From: an uncultured Prevotella sp.
Lineage (GTDB): Bacteria > Bacteroidota > Bacteroidia > Bacteroidales > Bacteroidaceae
Direction: 5' to 3'
Length of the DNA: 31,738 nucleotides
Assembly (NCBI GenBank): GCA_902491375.1
Contig: CABUHE010000023.1
Coordinates: forward strand, 1-31,738
A program made the position numbers and the translations under genes. The notes under the pieces were generated by a model that was given only the letters and a program-made list of their open reading frames with translations, did not search any database and was not told the origin of the DNA. Below, in pieces: positions 10,539 to 18,545 of the stretch; position 1 is the first letter of the stretch; every line of letters begins with the position of its first letter.

Positions 10539-11203
10539 CCACTGTGAACGAGTCACAAAAATACCTGCTGCAAAGTCTTTCAGTAGCAATAGTTGACGAC
10601 CATGCGCTCATACTTGAGGGTTTCAAGAGTCTTATGCATGGTTGTGGAGTCGATAACGTGGAAACATTCATCCGCGCTGCCGACCTTGTAAGCGTACTGC
10701 CGCACAAAAAATTCGACGTGTACATAATCGACATCGGTATGCCCGACATTGACGGATTCGAGCTTATCGACCTTATACGCGAAGCACACAGCGACGCACG
10801 TATAATAGTGAACACCATACATGAGGAGATATGGCTGCTCAGAAGAATGCTCGACAAGGACGTGAACGCGATAATGTTCAAGTCGACTGACTTCACACAG
10901 ATGGTCGACGCGATAACGGCGGTCGTAAACGGAGAACAGTATATGTGCCCCGGACTTAAAAAGAAATTATCAAACTATCACCACCGCATAGAGCATCCGT
11001 CAGAACGTGAGATTGACATACTCAAGGCTCTGGCACGCGGACTGACGTCGAAAGAGATTGCGCAGATGCTCTACATATCAGAGAACACTGTCGAAACACA
11101 CCGCAAACGACTGTTTACAAAACTCGGCGCGCGCAACATTGCCGACCTTATGGTAAAGGCCGTGGCCAGAGGATACATCAACGCGTCAGACTTCAATCCG
11201 TAA
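10517..11203 (+). CDS. LuxR/NarL-family response regulator
   Basis: DNA-binding response regulator. The receiver domain begins at LSVAIVDDH, with phospho-acceptor D72 in YIIDIGMPD. The C-terminal LuxR-type helix-turn-helix (about 155-215) has SEREIDILKALARGLTSKEI and ISENTVETHRKRLF. The first ATG (10517) gives 228 residues. The GTG at 10544 gives 219 and removes nine residues that are not part of the receiver fold. A good promoter box sits between these two starts, so the shorter form, possibly translated from a nearly leaderless mRNA, is plausible. It pairs with the upstream TPR sensor kinase. Target genes are unknown. Confidence 0.93.
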   Translation: MNVWYNFATVNESQKYLLQSLSVAIVDDHALILEGFKSLMHGCGVDNVETFIRAADLVSVLPHKKFDVYIIDIGMPDIDGFELIDLIREAHSDARIIVNTIHEEIWLLRRMLDKDVNAIMFKSTDFTQMVDAITAVVNGEQYMCPGLKKKLSNYHHRIEHPSEREIDILKALARGLTSKEIAQMLYISENTVETHRKRLFTKLGARNIADLMVKAVARGYINASDFNP

Positions 11204-11331
11204 ACATTCAGCCAAAACATAATACGACATAATATACAACCAATAAAATATGTAACCTAAACAACCGTTTACCGTTAAAAAACTGGATTTAAATTTCCCA
11301 AATAATCAAATCAATTAACCAAAAGAGCTGT

Positions 11332-11369
11332 TTTTACTTACAAAGTAAAACATGGCATTCTATGCCATG
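11332..11369. repeat. Two adjacent perfect 19-base hairpins
   Basis: TTTTACTT-ACA-AAGTAAAA (11332-11350) is followed with no gap by CATGGCAT-TCT-ATGCCATG (11351-11369). Each has an 8-bp perfect stem and a 3-base loop. They lie in the 3' region of the regulator transcript, just before its terminator. Confidence 0.6.
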
Positions 11370-11390
11370 AAAGACCACAGATTAAACGAC

Positions 11391-11432
11391 AAGACCTGCC
11401 CTTTCACAATGCGGAAAAGGGCAGGTTTTCTT
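11391..11432 (+). terminator. Terminator after the response regulator
   Basis: CCTGCCCTTT pairs with AAAGGGCAGG around a loop of about ten bases, flanked by AAGA and TTTTCTT. It is a typical rho-independent terminator for the two-component genes. Confidence 0.8.
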
Positions 11433-11564
11433 GTTATATAAGTAATGTCATAGGCTCACGTGCTGACTGCCGTCAGCCCGCTGACGCCTGGTGATGTCAG
11501 AATAACACGCCACACCGCAACCTGGATATTATGGTAAAAGCCCAAAAATAAACATATCAGGACA

Positions 11565-11600
11565 AAATGAAAGCCGACGGCAAACCGTCGGCTTTCATTT
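11565..11600 (-). terminator. Terminator after the Spy-like gene
   Basis: A perfect 16-bp stem (AAATGAAAGCCGACGG and its complement) surrounds a CAAA loop. It lies 46 bases beyond the stop of the - strand gene at 11646 and, with T-rich ends on both strands, could act in both directions. The interval 11433-11564 holds no recognised gene. Confidence 0.8.
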
Positions 11601-11645
11601 GACAACTGCGTGATTGAGCAGTCAAGCATCTATCTATGTTATCGT

Positions 11646-12170
11646 TCACGCACCAGGTGCAAAGCGTTTTAGGGGCATTATTCTCTTGTCAGCCTGTTTT
11701 TTCATACGTTTTTTCTGTCCCTGCTTCATTCCGGCGTTTTTCAGCAGATAGTTAGCCTGACGCGCAGAGAGTACCTTGCTGAATTCCTTGAAGTATTTCT
11801 CCTTTATGTCTATGCGCTTACGCTGAATGTCGAAACCTTTGACTGTCATCTCAGCCACCTGCTCGTCAGACATCTGCAATCTGTCTTCCTTCTTTCCAGC
11901 CTCGTCGGCCATTACCTCTTTTCTGTCGCTGCGCTTATCCGCATTCAGCTGTGCGAGTTCATTCATGTAGTCGCAGTATGTGTCCTCCAACTCTTCGGTC
12001 TGCTTGTCAGTAAGCATCATCCGGCCGGCCAGCGAATGCCATCTTTTCTTCATTATTTCCTCTTTCGACGGTCTGCCGTCCTTGTCTGAACGTGTAGTGT
12101 TATTCTGTGCGGCCGCCTGCATGCCTGTGGCGAGCATTATAACCATTGCCAATACTTTAAACGATTTCAT
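11646..12170 (-). CDS. Spy/CpxP-like periplasmic protein
   Basis: Small secreted protein of 174 residues. It has a signal peptide (MKSFKVLAMVIMLATGMQAAA, cleaved before QN) and a highly charged, helix-prone body with LTxxQ-like motifs: LTDKQTEELEDTY (about 54-66) and LSARQANYLL (about 136-145). This resembles the Spy/CpxP family of periplasmic chaperones and envelope-stress sensors. The C-terminus is strongly basic. An AGGAG-like sequence precedes the start, which is uncommon here. It lies 78 bases downstream of the DUF6515-like gene on the same strand and is probably co-transcribed from the promoter at 12786-12817. Assignment is at family level from motif pattern only. Confidence 0.65.
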   Translation of the reverse strand: MKSFKVLAMVIMLATGMQAAAQNNTTRSDKDGRPSKEEIMKKRWHSLAGRMMLTDKQTEELEDTYCDYMNELAQLNADKRSDRKEVMADEAGKKEDRLQMSDEQVAEMTVKGFDIQRKRIDIKEKYFKEFSKVLSARQANYLLKNAGMKQGQKKRMKKQADKRIMPLKRFAPGA

Positions 12171-12248
12171 AATGTTATCTCCTATTTTTATTTAAACGAT
12201 TTTCAATAATATTCTGAACAAACAGCCTGTGCATCTGAAGATGCCGTC

Positions 12249-12656
12249 TTACATAAAGCCCACCACCTTATACATGGTTCCGTATGACGTTTTCACCTTT
12301 TTATAAAGAACTCCACCGGATAGATAAAGTTTCTTTTTGTCACGCTTTATGGTCTTCGGCTTATACACCTTCTCGACGAGAAGTCCTACCGGCGGACGTA
12401 CAATCTCGAATCTCGACGGCGCAAGCTTACGGTAATATCTGCCGCCTTCGTCGTAGATAAACTTCAGTCCGTTGAAACTTACAGATATACTCTTCGACGG
12501 TATTGCGCTTATGGTCCTGCCTACGAATGCTCCGTGGCCAGGTGCAACCACTTCTACTTTCTTACCTCCCTTTGCCTTCTTCGGCTTGCCCGGCTGTGCG
12601 CTGGCGAATGTAAAGCCCGTCATTACAGCCATCATGCAAATCATAATCTTTCTCAT
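12249..12656 (-). CDS. Secreted small protein, DUF6515-like
   Basis: Secreted protein of 135 residues with a signal peptide (about 1-20, ending FASA before QPGKP) and a lysine-rich linker. The body contains GGRYYRKLAPSRFEIV and RPPVGLLVEKVYKP. The alternation of YY, a glycine turn and a PPVG motif resembles DUF6515-type envelope proteins of Bacteroidota, but I recognise the pattern rather than a defined function. It is first in an apparent two-gene operon with the Spy-like gene. Its promoter region has the same operator layout as the outer-membrane gene at 13104, which suggests a shared envelope-related control. Confidence 0.7.
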   Translation of the reverse strand: MRKIMICMMAVMTGFTFASAQPGKPKKAKGGKKVEVVAPGHGAFVGRTISAIPSKSISVSFNGLKFIYDEGGRYYRKLAPSRFEIVRPPVGLLVEKVYKPKTIKRDKKKLYLSGGVLYKKVKTSYGTMYKVVGFM

Positions 12657-12785
12657 AATCGTAGTTTTTTGTGGTTGTTATATGTTTGATTACTTCACTC
12701 TCCGACGGTTTAACGCAATCAGTATCTGATAATGTTTTTTGACATTCCGTTACGTTATATTGCCGTCATTTCCTTTTCTCTGCTG

Positions 12786-12845
12786 CAAAGTTGGCAATAA
12801 AAAACAGACAACGCAAAATGATTTCCCTAAACCACAATAGGGAAA
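12786..12845 (-). promoter_or_regulatory. Promoter with TTTCCC-N8-TTTAGGG operator, copy 1
   Basis: Read on the - strand: TTTCCC, 8 bases, TTTAGGG, 7 bases, TTTG, 20 bases, CAACTTTG. The same element order and spacings occur at 13838-13897. It drives the DUF6515-like gene, with a leader of roughly 120 bases. An additional GGGAAAT half-site stands further upstream (12863-12871). Confidence 0.7.
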
Positions 12846-12993
12846 TTCGTAATTTTTGCGGACATTTCCCTATCCTGTGGTGTTTCAGACGGCGGATGCA
12901 ATAAAAATATATAATAAAGGTATTATGGCTGTTAAAGATACAAGACTGTCCCTTTCCGTCAGTAAACGGATATTCATACTTACCCTAAACATA

Positions 12994-13038
12994 ATAAAAA
13001 CAAAGCCCGCTCTTCCTCTAATTTGTGGAAGAACGGGC
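12994..13038 (-). terminator. Terminator after the outer-membrane beta-barrel gene
   Basis: On the - strand GCCCGTTCTTCC pairs with GGAAGAGCGGGC (one mismatch) around a 10-base loop and runs into TTTGTTTTT. It lies about 65 bases after the beta-barrel stop. The remaining sequence 12890-12990 shows no gene. Confidence 0.8.
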
Positions 13039-13103
13039 AGTATGATTTAAACTTTAATGGCGCACAGCGTGGAACCGTGAAGTCTGGCCGGCACCTGAGG
13101 ATG

Positions 13104-13805
13104 TCAGAAATTCACACCGAAATTGAGCGTAATGCTGCGGTTGTGTGATGTGTCGAACATATCGTGGCAGATGTTTGACAGGCCGAGGTCGAAGGCGAGG
13201 TCGGCATAGAACACATTGTAACCGGCTCCAAGACCGAAGCGCAGACCGCCGTCGAAGCGCTGGAAAGCGTCGTCAGAGAAAGAGCTGAAAGCCTTACGCT
13301 CCTCGTAGTTCTTGATTTTGCCGCTGACGCCGCACGCCAGATAGCCGCCGAAATAAGGCTGCAAGGTGAACTCGTCGTCAACATCGTAAATGTATTTCAG
13401 CACGATCGGAATCTCAAGATAATTCAGGTCGTAAGTCATCTTCTTCTTCACACCGTCAAGACTCGTTACCTTCTTCTTGCCTCCCTTCTCCGTATAAGCC
13501 AGTCCGGTCTCTATATAGAGAGGCATGTCGGTAGTAAGCGGAATACCCATAATCACAGCAATGTTCAGTCCTGTCTGCCAGCTGCCGCCGTCGAGGTCCT
13601 CGTCGTCAGAGTTCACTTTTGAGAACGACGGGCCTATTCTCAGTCCGTAATACATCTCGCCGGTGTCAAACCAGCCGCTTGAGCTGTTGCCATAGTCAAG
13701 CCGTCCAGTACCATGATTATAATATCTGCTCTCGTAATAAGTTTGCGCCGACACCGGCATAAGTATAGCCATGGCGAGCAGCGCCAGAGTAATAAGTCGT
13801 TTCAT
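13104..13805 (-). CDS. Outer-membrane beta-barrel protein (PorT-like)
   Basis: Predicted outer-membrane barrel of 233 residues. A clean signal peptide MKRLITLALLAMAILMPVSA ends before QTYY. Alternating aromatic strands and glycine turns follow (YGLRIGPSFSKV, PLYIETGLAYTEKG, YLEIPIVLKYIY, PYFGGYLACGVSG, GLRFGLGAGYNVFYADLAFDLGLSNI), ending in the terminal phenylalanine expected of barrel proteins. An in-frame ATG far upstream (13967) would extend it by about 54 residues. That extension runs through the promoter at 13838-13869 and would bury the signal peptide, so 13805 is the start. Function beyond a porin-like barrel is not evident. Confidence 0.82.
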   Translation of the reverse strand: MKRLITLALLAMAILMPVSAQTYYESRYYNHGTGRLDYGNSSSGWFDTGEMYYGLRIGPSFSKVNSDDEDLDGGSWQTGLNIAVIMGIPLTTDMPLYIETGLAYTEKGGKKKVTSLDGVKKKMTYDLNYLEIPIVLKYIYDVDDEFTLQPYFGGYLACGVSGKIKNYEERKAFSSFSDDAFQRFDGGLRFGLGAGYNVFYADLAFDLGLSNICHDMFDTSHNRSITLNFGVNF

Positions 13806-13837
13806 GATAATTGTCGTTTTTAATGTTATTGTAATTG

Positions 13838-13897
13838 CAAAGGAACGAAAAATTATCGACAACCCCAAAGGAAAAGCCCTAAAATCAGTGGGGGAAA
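13838..13897 (-). promoter_or_regulatory. Promoter with TTTCCC-N8-TTTAGGG operator, copy 2
   Basis: Read on the - strand: TTTCCC, 8 bases, TTTAGGG, 7 bases, TTTG, 20 bases, TTCCTTTG. All spacings match copy 1 at 12786-12845. It drives the beta-barrel gene with a leader of about 30 bases and excludes the longer ORF start. Confidence 0.72.
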
Positions 13898-13994
13898 CCC
13901 TACAACAGGACTTTCTAACCGCAACGAAAGACATATTGAATAGTAGCTTTATATCTACAACTTTCATGCTCTGAACATATTTTCACGGTTGAAC

Positions 13995-14025
13995 TTCGTT
14001 TATTATTAAATAATTTATATTTTTG
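13995..14025 (+). promoter_or_regulatory. Promoter of the MarC-family gene
   Basis: TTCG at 13995-13998, 19 bases, TATTTTTG at 14018-14025. The start codon follows at 14042, so the leader is very short. Confidence 0.65.
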
Positions 14026-14041
14026 CAAAAAAATCAAGATT

Positions 14042-14686
14042 ATGGAAACTTTACTACCTTACGCACTGCTGTGTCTTACATCAATCTTCACCCTTGCCAA
14101 CCCCTTGGGCACAATGCCGGTATTCCTTACCATGACACACGGAATGACCGAGAAACAGCGCCGCTCGATAGTCAAGCGTGCGACCATCACCGCCGTGCTC
14201 ATCCTCATAGTGTTCACCTTCGCCGGACAGTTCATCTTCATGTTCTTCGGCATATCTACCAACGGATTCCGTATAGCCGGCGGAGTGATAATCTTCAAGA
14301 TAGGCTACGACATGCTCCAGGCGCGCTACACGCACGTCAAACTGGGCCCCGGCGAGATAAAGACCTACGCTGACGACATATCGATAACGCCGCTCGGCAT
14401 ACCCATGCTCTGCGGTCCGGGCGCGATAGCCAACACCATCGTGCTGATGAGCGACGCCCAGACACTCACAATGAAAGGCATACTCGTAGGCTCGATAGCC
14501 TTCATCTACATACTGACTTACTTCATCCTGCGCGCCTCGACACGACTTGTCAGCGTGCTGGGCGAGACTGGCAACAACGTCATGATGCGCCTGATGGGCC
14601 TTCTGCTAATGGTAATCGCCGTGGAATGTTTCGTCGGCGGCATGAAGCCTATCCTCGTCGACGTAATCAAGACAGCCATGGGCTGA
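14042..14686 (+). CDS. MarC-family integral membrane protein (UPF0056)
   Basis: Inner-membrane protein of 214 residues with about six hydrophobic helices and the conserved N-terminal pattern of MarC proteins (FTLANPLGTMPVFLTMT, about 17-33) and the central ITPLGIPMLCGPGAIA (about 116-131). The family's transport substrate is not established; the old link to multiple antibiotic resistance is not supported. It is transcribed alone, between its own promoter and a terminator at 14730-14770. Confidence 0.9.
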   Translation: METLLPYALLCLTSIFTLANPLGTMPVFLTMTHGMTEKQRRSIVKRATITAVLILIVFTFAGQFIFMFFGISTNGFRIAGGVIIFKIGYDMLQARYTHVKLGPGEIKTYADDISITPLGIPMLCGPGAIANTIVLMSDAQTLTMKGILVGSIAFIYILTYFILRASTRLVSVLGETGNNVMMRLMGLLLMVIAVECFVGGMKPILVDVIKTAMG

Positions 14687-14729
14687 CAATACTGACAGAC
14701 ATCCTACATCAATAACAACAAACCGACAC

Positions 14730-14770
14730 ACGGCAGCTCCGCCCCGAAGGCAGGGCTGCCGTCATTTTTT
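14730..14770 (+). terminator. Terminator after the MarC-family gene
   Basis: ACGGCAG pairs with CTGCCGT with an additional inner GCCC/GGG pairing, followed by a T tract (14764-14771). Confidence 0.75.
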
Positions 14771-14963
14771 TACCGCTTTTGCAACTGCCGGACAAAGGCC
14801 GGACATCCAATACCTGAAATGCTTGAAAAACCACTTTAAATATATAAGACAACAAAATCAGGTTAAAATATTTTATATTCGTTATTATTTGCAGTAATAA
14901 ACATTGATTTATAATATATATTGGTATTTCAAATAAAAATAATAATTATTTTTGTAATAATAT
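14771..14963. other. AT-rich intergenic stretch
   Basis: No gene or RNA is recognisable here. From about 14830 onward the sequence is very AT-rich and leads into the promoter at 14964-14994. Confidence 0.5.
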
Positions 14964-14994
14964 TTTGCATTGTTTAGGTTTTTATTTACTTTTG
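14964..14994 (+). promoter_or_regulatory. Promoter of the first secreted protein gene
   Basis: TTTG at 14964-14967, exactly 19 bases, TACTTTTG at 14987-14994. Both boxes match the consensus. The next start codon is at 15287, implying an unusually long leader of about 285 bases. Confidence 0.75.
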
Positions 14995-15173
14995 TATTCA
15001 AATTTATGATTTATTCTAAAATAAAAACACATTTAAGATATAAATCAAAAGCTGATGAGAGAACACAAGCACACAAAATATAGTCATACAGATGATTTCC
15101 GCTCACCTTTACAGCGTAAAACAGGCTGAAAGAGCATGCCGGAATAAAGCACGACAAACATCTGAAATAAATA

Positions 15174-15233
15174 TGAATGAAGACGTCTCTGCTAAAAAAT
15201 AACACACACCGGCGTCGTCTCCGCATTCATACA
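15174..15233 (+). promoter_or_regulatory. Potential long stem-loop in the 5' leader
   Basis: ATGAAT and GAAGACG at about 15174-15187 can pair with CGTCGTCT and ATTCAT at about 15215-15233, closing a large loop. It lies in the long leader of the gene at 15287. I do not recognise a riboswitch class. Confidence 0.35.
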
Positions 15234-15286
15234 TTATTATATTACTAACTGCCGATCGGAGAACAGGCAACCAAAATCTAACTTAT

Positions 15287-16897
15287 ATGAAAAAATTGTT
15301 ACTTCTCTCAGCCATTCAGCTGATGGCTGCGACAGCAATGACAGCACAACCTTTGGGCATGCCGAAACTGGCAACCGACGTCGAGTCGACAGACGTAATA
15401 ACCGAAGCGCCCGAAGGAGAAACAAAGTATTACAACGAAACATACCAAGGCTGGGTTTACTGGGGAGAATGGGCCGGACTGCAGTACATGGGCGGCACTT
15501 CGACAAACAAGATGATATGGTGTGACAATAATGAAGTCTACATCCAGAACCCGGTAGGCAACTACGCAACAAACTCATTCGCCAAAGGTACATACGCAGA
15601 CGGAAAAATAAAGGTAGAGCTCCCGCAGTGCATCGGCACATACTATGACAGCACAACCGGACAGTATGAGAACCTTTACCTTAACAAGATGGAAGAGGTT
15701 GAGCAGGACGGAGAGAAATATTACATGATATGCTATCCTGAGGACAACTACATTGAATACGACGTAGACGAGACAGGAAACGTTACTCTTAACCTGGGTA
15801 ACGACGGCGAATATGACGTCGAAGCAGGCAACAATCCTCCATATCTTATCGGTATGACATACGGCAACGAGCCGCACACACTCCAGACATGGTCAGGCTA
15901 CGGCGACGCTGTACAGCAGTGGAAATACATAGACAACGACCCTGTTACTCCTCCCGAAAGCGCAAAACACGAGAAATGGGCATTCGAGACACTGGGCGAC
16001 AAGTCTGTGCTTGACGTTGCAATAGACGGCAAAGACATCTACGTAAGCGGTTTTACATCTTATATTAAGGACTACTGGTTCAAAGGTACAATCGAGGACG
16101 ACAAGATTGTATTCCCGACAAAACAGTATATGGGCAAGAACCCATACGACCAGTTCTACTATTTCATGGCCGCTAAAATCTATGTAGACGAGACATCCGA
16201 ATGGAATCAATATGCTCCGATTGACCAGATAACAATGGTCTACAACCCCGAGACAGGTGTCTACACAGCACAGGAAGGCGAGACATTCATCGTAAGTCTG
16301 AATAGCGAGAGTATCGCAGCAACAGCCATAGCAGAGAATCCTTCACTCTGGCAGCAGGATTCAGAGATGCTGAAGGCTAAACCGCTCAATCCTTCTCTGA
16401 GCAGCTTCACACAGCTGTCAGGCTCAAGCACAATAGTCTGGGACATTCCTAACGAGAACGAGAACGGCGCAGTACTATCAGGAGACAACATGTACTACAA
16501 CCTCTACGTTGACGGCGAACTGTACACATTCACTCCTGAAGACTATTCTCTCTTCACCGAAGAGACAACCGACGTGCCTTACAACGCATCTGACTACTAC
16601 AACATTTACGTCTATAAGACATCGCACACATTCTACTTCAAAGACCCGATAGACTCAACTGTGGGCATGCAGTCGTTCTACGTGGCCGACGACGGAACCA
16701 CTTTCGCTTCTGATCTCGTAACAGAAAGCATCCTAAGCACCGGCATCAGCACGGCTGAGAGCACTAAGGATGCTGTTAAGACTGAATACTTCAACCTGTC
16801 AGGCGTCAAGACTGCAAAACCGGCCGATGGTATGTATATCAAGAAGATAACATACAGCGACGGAACAACAGCTGTAAAGAAAGTGCTGGTAAAATAA
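15287..16897 (+). CDS. Secreted two-domain protein with T9SS-like sorting tail
   Basis: Secreted protein of 536 residues with a signal peptide (MKKLLLLSAIQLMAATAMTA, then QPLG). Two similar beta-rich modules are visible. One begins near residue 45 (YYNETYQGWVYWGEW, later KGTYADGKIKVELPQ). The second begins near 225 (KHEKWAFETLGDKSV, later KGTIEDDKIVFPTKQ). The last ~40 residues (YFNLSGVKTAKPADGMYIKK, ending KKVLVK) match the pattern of the type A C-terminal sorting domain used by type IX secretion. It is rich in tyrosine and acidic residues and has no catalytic motif that I recognise. It is probably surface-attached or released. Confidence 0.72.
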   Translation: MKKLLLLSAIQLMAATAMTAQPLGMPKLATDVESTDVITEAPEGETKYYNETYQGWVYWGEWAGLQYMGGTSTNKMIWCDNNEVYIQNPVGNYATNSFAKGTYADGKIKVELPQCIGTYYDSTTGQYENLYLNKMEEVEQDGEKYYMICYPEDNYIEYDVDETGNVTLNLGNDGEYDVEAGNNPPYLIGMTYGNEPHTLQTWSGYGDAVQQWKYIDNDPVTPPESAKHEKWAFETLGDKSVLDVAIDGKDIYVSGFTSYIKDYWFKGTIEDDKIVFPTKQYMGKNPYDQFYYFMAAKIYVDETSEWNQYAPIDQITMVYNPETGVYTAQEGETFIVSLNSESIAATAIAENPSLWQQDSEMLKAKPLNPSLSSFTQLSGSSTIVWDIPNENENGAVLSGDNMYYNLYVDGELYTFTPEDYSLFTEETTDVPYNASDYYNIYVYKTSHTFYFKDPIDSTVGMQSFYVADDGTTFASDLVTESILSTGISTAESTKDAVKTEYFNLSGVKTAKPADGMYIKKITYSDGTTAVKKVLVK

Positions 16898-16957
16898 TAA
16901 AACGACATCAAGCAGAGGCTTGAATCATTATTATTAAAGACTGCATCTTTATTCAGG

Positions 16958-16991
16958 CGGGATATGCACACGATGTGCATATCCCGTTTTT
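16958..16991 (+). terminator. Terminator after the first secreted protein gene
   Basis: CGGGATATGCAC pairs perfectly with GTGCATATCCCG around ACGAT, followed by TTTTT. The AT-rich stretch from 16992 to the next promoter shows no gene. Confidence 0.88.
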
Positions 16992-17206
16992 CATTACTAA
17001 AATACATTCACAAAAACAAAAAAACAGCCTGTGCAACAATCCGTATGCCACATATAAAGATAAACTTTTTAAGACATATAAAATATGTAAGACACAAAAA
17101 CAGAGTTTTATCTTTCAAAAATCAAATTATTTAATCTTTTATTTTGACAAAATTCTTACAAAACACGATTATTTATATACAAATGTATTATTTTTCATAA
17201 AATTTC

Positions 17207-17237
17207 TTTGCTTTTAATGAAAATTTGTCTATATTTG
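17207..17237 (+). promoter_or_regulatory. Promoter of tandem paralogue 1
   Basis: TTTG at 17207-17210, 19 bases, TATATTTG at 17230-17237. The surrounding sequence, from about 17171 to the start codon, is recognisably the same as that upstream of paralogue 2. Confidence 0.82.
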
Positions 17238-17297
17238 CGGTACACAAATCACATTTCCTTATTGAAACTCATGTCTAACATTTAATTCAAAAGCACT

Positions 17298-18461
17298 ATG
17301 AGAAAAAACTACATCACTTTAATTGCCGCACTCCTATTCTCATCGGCATCGTTTGCTCAGCAGTATGAATATAAACTGACCGAGATGAACTCAAAAGTCA
17401 TACCAGAGTATTACAAGTACATCTATGACGACGCAAACGGCCGTCTTGACAGTGCTTCACACTACTACGAGACTGACGGCGCAATTTACGACTGCACCAG
17501 TAAATATGTGTACAACGATAAAGGCCAGGAAGTACTCGAAAAGGGTTTCCAGAAATTTGATGGCGACGACTTCTATACATATACCATACAGATTAAATAT
17601 ACTTACGACGAACAGGGACGACTGGCAAGCCGCACAAACTTCAACCTCGACTTCGTCAACAGAGACGTATTCAGACTCAGCGGAGTGTATGAGTATGTTT
17701 ACGACGGCGACAAGCTCGTGCAGCGCAACGCATATTGGGACGAAGCACGCACCAGCAAGTTTGAGGAGGTGAAATACAGCTACGACGAGCAGGGACGACT
17801 GTCTGAGGAGAACTACTACTCTGCAATGTTCGGCGACGGAATGCAGTTCGCAAACGGCAACAAGTATTTTTACGACGAACAGGGACGACTGTCTGAGATA
17901 ACAAAGACCGTAGCCAACATGATCACCTATGTGCCGGAAGCAGGCGGAGGTGAGGAGTTCACATACAGCGCAGACGGCAATATCGTTAAATGGCTGAGAT
18001 ACAACAGAAATCCGGATGAGCCTGAGGATATTGAATATTTCTCTTACAAAAAAGATCTGAAGAGAGAAAACACACTTTATCCTGTTGATAACGAATGGGA
18101 CGGAACTATCTACCTCAACTCACAGAACGCCATTCTCAGTGACACCGTCTACCAGACCGACTGGTCAGGACAGCTCGGAGTTTACGACATCCTGGAAATG
18201 AGATACGAACCGGTAGTAACAACCGGCATCAGCACCGTACGCCCGTCAACACAGACTATGATGCAGGTAAGCTATGAAAACGGAACAGTACGCCTGACAG
18301 GAGTAAAGGACAACGAGCAGGTAAGAGTATACAGCACTTCAGGACTTATGATGACCGACAACAAGTATAACTCTAAAGACGGCGTAGACCTGAGCGGTCT
18401 GCCGACAGGAGCTTACATCATTTCGTCGAATGAAGGCTCAGTGAAAGTCTGGAAGAAATAA
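17298..18461 (+). CDS. Secreted YD-repeat-like protein with T9SS-like tail, paralogue 1
   Basis: Secreted protein of 387 residues. Signal peptide MRKNYITLIAALLFSSASFA precedes QQYEYKLTEMNS. The body repeats a short beta-hairpin motif, Y-x-YDEQGRL, at least three times (YTYDEQGRLASR, YSYDEQGRLSEE, YFYDEQGRLSEI), plus weaker copies (YIYDDANGRLDS). This recalls YD/RHS-type repeats. The last ~75 residues (starting near TTGISTVRP, ending GSVKVWKK) look like a type A C-terminal sorting domain with the GAYII motif. No catalytic residues are evident; a cell-surface binding or structural role is possible but not shown. It is closely paralogous to the next gene and has the same length. Confidence 0.75.
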   Translation: MRKNYITLIAALLFSSASFAQQYEYKLTEMNSKVIPEYYKYIYDDANGRLDSASHYYETDGAIYDCTSKYVYNDKGQEVLEKGFQKFDGDDFYTYTIQIKYTYDEQGRLASRTNFNLDFVNRDVFRLSGVYEYVYDGDKLVQRNAYWDEARTSKFEEVKYSYDEQGRLSEENYYSAMFGDGMQFANGNKYFYDEQGRLSEITKTVANMITYVPEAGGGEEFTYSADGNIVKWLRYNRNPDEPEDIEYFSYKKDLKRENTLYPVDNEWDGTIYLNSQNAILSDTVYQTDWSGQLGVYDILEMRYEPVVTTGISTVRPSTQTMMQVSYENGTVRLTGVKDNEQVRVYSTSGLMMTDNKYNSKDGVDLSGLPTGAYIISSNEGSVKVWKK

Positions 18462-18491
18462 TAGATTCTCTCATAACAGCAATTAAAACCG

Positions 18492-18545
18492 ACGTCCGCA
18501 GACATTTCCTAAAACAAAAAGGAATACGTCTGCGGACGCTTATTT
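18492..18545 (+). terminator. Terminator of tandem paralogue 1
   Basis: CGTCCGCAGAC pairs with GTCTGCGGACG, with a further TTTCC/GGAA inner stem, followed by a T-rich run. The sequence is nearly the same as the terminator at 20167-20215. Confidence 0.82.

Noticed and set aside
13806..13967. Upstream extension of the beta-barrel frame to ATG 13967
   Set aside because: It would cover a good promoter and put ~54 residues ahead of a clean signal peptide.
16975..17217. 80-codon open frame on the + strand
   Set aside because: It starts in a terminator and consists of lysine/phenylalanine-rich low-complexity sequence from AT-rich DNA.
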